From: Paludibacteraceae bacterium
Lineage (GTDB): Bacteria > Bacteroidota > Bacteroidia > Bacteroidales > Paludibacteraceae
NCBI GenBank assembly: GCA_017542915.1
Contig: JAFXWI010000031.1
Span: forward strand, 1 to 29,957
Direction of reading: 5' to 3'
Length of the DNA: 29,957 nucleotides
The notes beneath the pieces are model-generated. The model did not search any database and was not told the DNA's origin. It saw only the letters and a list, made by a program, of their open reading frames with translations. The first letter of the stretch is position 1. Each line of letters begins with the position of its first letter. Positions 26,059 through 29,957 of the stretch are shown piece after piece. Made by a program: the position numbers and the translations under genes.

Positions 26059-26086
26059 AAATTAAAAATTAAGAATTAAGAATTAT
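26053..26086 (+). repeat. AT-rich AATTAAAA/AATTAAG repeat before murE
   Basis: Three AATTAAAA-type units followed by two AATTAAG units and AATTAT, reaching to the base before the murE ATG. Related to the runs at 22641-22673 and 27564-27606. It overlaps the last two codons of ftsI. Confidence 0.75.
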
Positions 26087-27565
26087 ATGCTTTTATCCGA
26101 GTTATTGACAGCGATTGAGCCGATAGAGGTGATCGGTTCGACAGAGAAAGAGATCAAGGGTCTGCATTTTGACAGCCGTAAGGTGGGTCAAGGCGATCTG
26201 TTCGTTGCGCAAGTGGGAACGGCAGTAGATGGACACACGTTCATTGAGGGTTGTGTGGAGAAAGGCGCGACTGCGGTCGTTCTGAGTGATCGTGCATTCA
26301 TGCACGATGCGAAGGACGTGACCTATATTTTGGTTGAGAACACGGATAAGGCGTTGGGATTGTTGGCAAGTAAGTGGTTTGGTGAGCCGAGTAAGGCGTT
26401 GACGCTTGTGGGCGTGACGGGAACGAACGGCAAGACAACTATTGCGACCCTGCTGTACAAACTCGTGCGTGCTTTGGGACACAAGGCTGGATTGCTTTCG
26501 ACCGTGGTCAATTATATCGAGGATGAGGCGGTTCCTGCAACCCACACGACGCCGGACGCGATCGAGTTGAACGGACTCTTGAGAAGGATGGTGGATGCAG
26601 GTTGTGAGTACGCGTTTATGGAAGTGAGTTCGCACGCGATTGCTCAAGAACGTATCGCCGGTTTGGACTTTGACGGGGCGCTGTTTACTAACCTGACGAG
26701 GGATCATATAGATTACCATAAGACCTTTGACAACTACCGCGATACGAAAAAACGGCTGTTTGACGGATTGAAGAAGACAGCTTTCGCGGTGACGAACAAA
26801 GATGACAAGAACGGACTCGTCATGACGCAGAACTGCAAGGCGGAAGTGAAGACTTATTCGACCCGCTCGTTGGCGGACTACAAGGCGCAGATCTTGGAAG
26901 AGGGTTTTGAAGGGATGATGCTGAATATCAATGGGAAAGAGGTGTTTGTGCCGTTGGTGGGACGATTCAATGTCAGCAATCTGCTGTGTATCTACGGCGC
27001 GGCTTTGTGTCTTGGCTTTGAGGAGTTGGAGGTGCTGCGTGTTCTGAGTACGTTGAAACCCGTGAACGGTCGTTTTGAGACGATCCGCAGCCCTAAAGGG
27101 TGGACGGCGATAGTCGATTATGCCCACACGCCGGACGCTGTTGATAATGTGATAAGTACCATAAGGGAGATCATAGATGGCCAAAACGGGACAGAGCCTG
27201 TCGAAAGTCGAAAGCCAAGATTGATTACCGTAATCGGTTGCGGCGGTAATCGGGACAAGGGCAAACGACCGATGATGGCGCAGATCGCAAAGAAGGGTAG
27301 TGAGCAGTTGATCTTGACGAGCGATAACCCGCGTGACGAGGAACCGGCTGATATTCTGAACGATATGAAAGCCGGGCTGACGGAAGAGGAGTTGCGAAGC
27401 ACCTTGGTGATCGAAGATCGCGCTGCGGCAATCCAGACGGCTTGTACGTTAGCGCAAGCAGGAGACGTGATACTCGTTGCCGGTAAGGGCCATGAAGACT
27501 ATCAGATTATCAAGGGCGTGAAACACCATTTTGATGACCACGAACAAGTGCGGAAACACTTGTAA
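26087..27565 (+). CDS. murE: UDP-MurNAc-L-Ala-D-Glu:meso-diaminopimelate ligase MurE
   Basis: A 492-aa cytosolic Mur ligase that adds the third amino acid to the peptidoglycan stem peptide using ATP. The ATP loop GTNGKTT is at 112-118, the carbamylated-lysine segment YRDTKKRLF near 217-225, YAHTPDAVDN near 345-354, GCGGNRDKGKRP near 384-394, and DNPR at 413-416, the motif that marks meso-diaminopimelate specificity. Two oddities: residues 68-76 (DRAFMHDAK) are encoded by the 28-base palindromic element, replacing a variable surface stretch of the N-terminal domain; and about 12 residues (365-376, QNGTEPVESRKP) appear extra before the LITVIGCGGNRD strand, their DNA including a small GACAG-AGC-CTGTC hairpin (27190-27202). 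Active-site motifs are untouched, so the enzyme should work. Confidence 0.97.
   Translation: MLLSELLTAIEPIEVIGSTEKEIKGLHFDSRKVGQGDLFVAQVGTAVDGHTFIEGCVEKGATAVVLSDRAFMHDAKDVTYILVENTDKALGLLASKWFGEPSKALTLVGVTGTNGKTTIATLLYKLVRALGHKAGLLSTVVNYIEDEAVPATHTTPDAIELNGLLRRMVDAGCEYAFMEVSSHAIAQERIAGLDFDGALFTNLTRDHIDYHKTFDNYRDTKKRLFDGLKKTAFAVTNKDDKNGLVMTQNCKAEVKTYSTRSLADYKAQILEEGFEGMMLNINGKEVFVPLVGRFNVSNLLCIYGAALCLGFEELEVLRVLSTLKPVNGRFETIRSPKGWTAIVDYAHTPDAVDNVISTIREIIDGQNGTEPVESRKPRLITVIGCGGNRDKGKRPMMAQIAKKGSEQLILTSDNPRDEEPADILNDMKAGLTEEELRSTLVIEDRAAAIQTACTLAQAGDVILVAGKGHEDYQIIKGVKHHFDDHEQVRKHL
26288..26315 (+). repeat. 28-bp GCATTCATGC palindromic element, copy 3 (in murE)
   Basis: Identical to the ftsL copy over the first 23 bases including the full CGTGCAT/ATGCACG palindrome, differing only in the last few bases. 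It is read in frame as DRAFMHDAK, the same peptide as in RsmH although the two enzymes are unrelated at this position. Shared DNA, not shared protein function, is the only sensible reason for the match. Confidence 0.85.
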
Positions 27566-27606
27566 ATTAAAAATTAAAAATTAAAAATGAAGAATTACGA
27601 ATTATT
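27564..27606 (+). repeat. AT-rich AATTAAAA repeat before mraY
   Basis: Repeated AAATTAAA units then AATGAAGAATTACGAATTATT, filling the whole gap between the murE stop and the mraY start. Same family as 22641-22673 and 26053-26086. It may supply an unstructured A/T-rich ribosome landing site, which Bacteroidetes favour. Confidence 0.75.
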
Positions 27607-27609
27607 GTC

Positions 27610-28881
27610 ATGCTATATTCATTCTTTACATCTTTAGGACAGTTTCCGGGATACCGATTGTTCTCGTACATTTCTTTTAGGGCGATTATTGCCGGTATTA
27701 TCGCACTGCTGATCAGTGTGTGGTTCGGCAATTGGTTTATCAACTACATGAAGCGTCATAATATCTCCGAGACGCAGCGTGACGAGAAGACTGATCCGTT
27801 CAATGTGGCAAAGAAAGGGGTGCCGACGATGGGCGGATTGATTGTCATTGCTGCCATCTTGGTGCCGTGTCTGCTGCTCGGCAAATTGACCAACGTGTAT
27901 ATGATCTTGATGCTGATCACAACGCTGCTGATGGGGGCGTTGGGTTTTGCGGACGACTATATCAAGACGTTTAAGAAGAATAAAGACGGTCTCAACGGCT
28001 GGATCAAGATAGCAGGGCAGGTGAGTTTGGGTCTGATCGTGGGTCTGACGCTGCGTTTCTGCCCGGCAGTGAGCATGAATGAGGTGGTGACGAGCAAGAT
28101 TGAGAATAACGTGGTGGTGTTTGAGAAGACACCGGAACTCAAGTCCACACAGACGACGATTCCTTTTGTGAAGCATCATAACTTCAACTATGCCGACCTG
28201 TTTTCATGGACAGGCGAGCAGAACAAATACCGCTTCGGGTGGATTTTCTTTGTGCTGCTGACGGTGTTTGTGGTGGCGGCAGTAAGCAACGGAGCTAACC
28301 TGAACGATGGTATGGACGGAATGTGTGCGGGTAACTCGGCGATCATCGGAATAGCCTTGCTGATACTCGCTTATACGAGCGGTAGTGTCGTTTGGGCGCA
28401 GTATTTCGATGTGATGTACATCCCCGGCAGCGAAGAGTTGGTGGTTTTCTTGGCTTCGTTCGTCGGTGCGTTGGTGGGTTATCTGTGGTTTAACGGATTC
28501 CCGGCTCAGGTGTTCATGGGCGATACCGGCAGTCTGACGGTGGGCGGTATTATCGGAGTGTGTGCGATGGTGATTCATAAGGAGCTGTTGGTGCCGGTGT
28601 TGTGCGGTGTGTTCCTCATGGAGAGCGTGAGTGTGATTGTTCAGACGCAGACCTATAAGTTCTTTAAGAAGCGCGGACAACATGTGCGTGTATGGAAAAG
28701 AACCCCGTTGCATGATCATTTCCGCACCTCTGTGGAGCAGGTACTCAAGAACGATCCGACCTGTGTGTTCGTTTTCAAGGGCAGTAAGAACCTGCATCAT
28801 GAGAACAAGATCGTGCTGCGGTTTTGTATCGTGACGCTGATTCTGGCGGCGATCACTATATTGACATTGAAGATAAGGTAA
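27610..28881 (+). CDS. mraY: Phospho-MurNAc-pentapeptide transferase MraY
   Basis: A 423-aa polytopic inner membrane enzyme that joins phospho-MurNAc-pentapeptide to undecaprenyl phosphate, making lipid I. Catalytic aspartate motifs are present: ADDYIK (D115, D116), NLNDGMDG (230-237) and GDTGSL (304-309), and the cytoplasmic HDH segment (TPLHDHFRTS, H368-H370) matches the Bacteroidetes version of the usual HHH motif. About ten hydrophobic segments are spread along the sequence. The insertion around residues 155-205 is the extended loop typical of Bacteroidetes MraY, and the C-terminus ending AITILTLKIR is also typical. The start MLYSFFTSL follows an AT-rich repeat and fits the family N-terminus. 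Confidence 0.97.
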   Translation: MLYSFFTSLGQFPGYRLFSYISFRAIIAGIIALLISVWFGNWFINYMKRHNISETQRDEKTDPFNVAKKGVPTMGGLIVIAAILVPCLLLGKLTNVYMILMLITTLLMGALGFADDYIKTFKKNKDGLNGWIKIAGQVSLGLIVGLTLRFCPAVSMNEVVTSKIENNVVVFEKTPELKSTQTTIPFVKHHNFNYADLFSWTGEQNKYRFGWIFFVLLTVFVVAAVSNGANLNDGMDGMCAGNSAIIGIALLILAYTSGSVVWAQYFDVMYIPGSEELVVFLASFVGALVGYLWFNGFPAQVFMGDTGSLTVGGIIGVCAMVIHKELLVPVLCGVFLMESVSVIVQTQTYKFFKKRGQHVRVWKRTPLHDHFRTSVEQVLKNDPTCVFVFKGSKNLHHENKIVLRFCIVTLILAAITILTLKIR

Positions 28882-28886
28882 CGACC

Positions 28887-28901
28887 GCAGGCAAAGCCTG
28901 C
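28887..28901 (+). repeat. GGCAAAGCC-core hairpin between mraY and murD
   Basis: GCAGGC (28887-28892) pairs with GCCTGC (28896-28901) around AAA. The core GGCAAAGCC is shared with the hairpin at 24116-24126 (GGGC-AAA-GCCC) while the outer arms differ and still pair. A short A-rich stretch follows rather than T, so it is not a terminator in the gene direction. Confidence 0.55.
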
Positions 28902-28943
28902 TAAAAGAATAAAGACCGTTTCACTAAAAGACAAAAGACAAAA

Positions 28944-29957
28944 ATGAGTAAGCGAATAGTTGTATTGGGTGCAGGGGAGAGCGGCTCGGGAGCTGCTATT
29001 CTGGCGAAGGAGAAAGGTTTTGACGTGTTCGTGAGTGATTGCGGGACGATCAGTGAACCGTATCGCGCGCTGTTGGATCAGAACGGTGTGCAGTGGGAGG
29101 ACGGAAAGCATAGCGAGGAGTTGATACTCAATGCGGATGAGGTGGTGAAATCGCCGGGTATTCCGTTGACAGCTCCGCTGATTCAGAAGTTGCAGGCACA
29201 AGGAACTCCGATCATCTCGGAGATTGAGTTTGCAGCGCGTTACACGAACGCGAAGATGATCTGTATCACCGGTTCGAACGGCAAGACAACCACTACTTCG
29301 CTCATCTATTATATCCTGCGCAATGCCGGGCTGAACGTCGGTTTGGCGGGAAACATCGGTAACTCGCTGGCATTGCAGGTGGCGCATGAGGACCATGACT
29401 ACTATGTGATTGAGTTGAGTTCGTTCCAGTTGGATAACATGTACGATTTCAAGGCGGACGTAGCGATCTTGCTCAATATCACGCCGGATCACTTGGATCG
29501 GTACGACTATAAGTTCCAAAACTATATCGATGCGAAATTCCGTATCACGCGCAATCAGACCAAAGAGGATAGTTTTATTTACTGGGCGGAAGATCCGGTT
29601 ATTGATCGCGAGATGAAGAAGATTCAGCTCGGTGCAACGCTCTATCCGTATGGCTTCAGTGTGCCTAATCCGCTGCCGTTGGGCGAAGAGGAGTTGGCGC
29701 TCAAAGGGCGGCATAATGTGCTCAATTCTATGGCAGCAACGATAGCAGCGAAGGTAGTGGGTATCAAGAAAGAGGTGATCCGCGAGAGTTTGAAAACATT
29801 CCAAGGGGTGGAGCATCGTCTGCAATACGTAGCGACCGTGCGAGGTGTCAGGTGGATCAATGACAGCAAGGCAACGAACGTCAACAGCTGTTGGTACGCC
29901 TTGGAGTCCATGACGACGCCGACCGTGCTGATCTTAGGCGGCAAGGACAAAGGCAAC
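28944..29957 (+). CDS. murD: UDP-N-acetylmuramoylalanine--D-glutamate ligase MurD (partial, runs off the end)
   Basis: The first 338 residues of MurD, the cytosolic ligase that adds D-glutamate to UDP-MurNAc-L-alanine; there is no stop before the window ends. It opens with SKRIVVLGAGESGSGAAIL, the UDP-binding Rossmann-type domain, followed by the ATP loop GSNGKTTTTS (110-119), LAGNIGNSL, IELSSFQLD, NITPDHLDRY, then KGRHNVLNSMAA and EHRLQYVATVRGVRWINDSKATN of the last domain, breaking off at LILGGKDKGN. It lies 62 bases after mraY in the expected dcw order. The start ATG follows an A-rich stretch with no Shine-Dalgarno and matches the family N-terminus. Confidence 0.97.
   Translation, partial: MSKRIVVLGAGESGSGAAILAKEKGFDVFVSDCGTISEPYRALLDQNGVQWEDGKHSEELILNADEVVKSPGIPLTAPLIQKLQAQGTPIISEIEFAARYTNAKMICITGSNGKTTTTSLIYYILRNAGLNVGLAGNIGNSLALQVAHEDHDYYVIELSSFQLDNMYDFKADVAILLNITPDHLDRYDYKFQNYIDAKFRITRNQTKEDSFIYWAEDPVIDREMKKIQLGATLYPYGFSVPNPLPLGEEELALKGRHNVLNSMAATIAAKVVGIKKEVIRESLKTFQGVEHRLQYVATVRGVRWINDSKATNVNSCWYALESMTTPTVLILGGKDKGN

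Noticed and set aside
27226..27253. GATTACC/GGTAATC inverted repeat in murE
   Set aside because: It falls on the conserved GCGGNRD strand and loop of Mur ligases, so protein conservation explains the bases; not counted as an inserted element.

Overview
The window reads as a chromosomal stretch from a member of the Bacteroidetes, most likely order Bacteroidales. Support comes from the protein families (SusC/SusD pair, DUF4302 lipoprotein, Bacteroidetes-type FtsL and MraY), from four promoters matching the Bacteroidetes consensus TAnnTTTG (three of them with TTG exactly 20 bases upstream), and from start codons mostly preceded by A-rich rather than Shine-Dalgarno sequence. Family or genus cannot be fixed from sequence alone.

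Layout. (1) 1-8503: the last codons of rplL, a hairpin, then rpoB and rpoC, ending in a strong inverted repeat. (2) 8605-10726: a promoter and a three-gene set, a SufT-like MIP18/DUF59 protein, LpxH (lipid A synthesis) and MazG (NTP pyrophosphohydrolase), facing a tRNA-Leu(UAG) gene on the minus strand across a shared two-way terminator. (3) 10878-12137: an M16 zinc peptidase whose first codons overlap the tRNA promoter. (4) 12240-21535: a five-gene outer-membrane uptake operon: SusC-like TonB-dependent receptor, SusD-like lipoprotein, HExxH metallopeptidase lipoprotein, DUF4302 lipoprotein, and a secreted protein with a BACON-like domain and a sorting-type C-terminus. It has its own promoter and terminator. 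No glycoside hydrolase or regulator lies beside it, so a peptide or other non-glycan substrate is plausible. (5) 21776-29957: the division and cell wall (dcw) cluster mraZ, rsmH, ftsL, ftsI, murE, mraY and the first 338 codons of murD, which runs off the end.

The most unusual signal is in the dcw cluster. It is peppered with short palindromic repeats, both between genes and inside them. A 28-base element with core GCATTCATGC occurs three times: in frame inside rsmH, in frame inside murE (both giving DRAFMHDAK), and directly against the ftsL start codon. A second element, an 8-bp stem with ARTA loop followed by AACAGGACA, occurs inside rsmH and just before ftsI; its stem sequences differ but pairing is kept. 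A third, with core GATGACATC, occurs in the two gaps flanking ftsL, again with different but complementary arms. As a result RsmH is about 60 residues longer than usual, and dcw intergenic gaps are wide. This resembles the Rickettsia palindromic elements that insert in frame into genes, but in a Bacteroidetes cell wall operon. The mobility mechanism is unknown and no transposase is present in the window.
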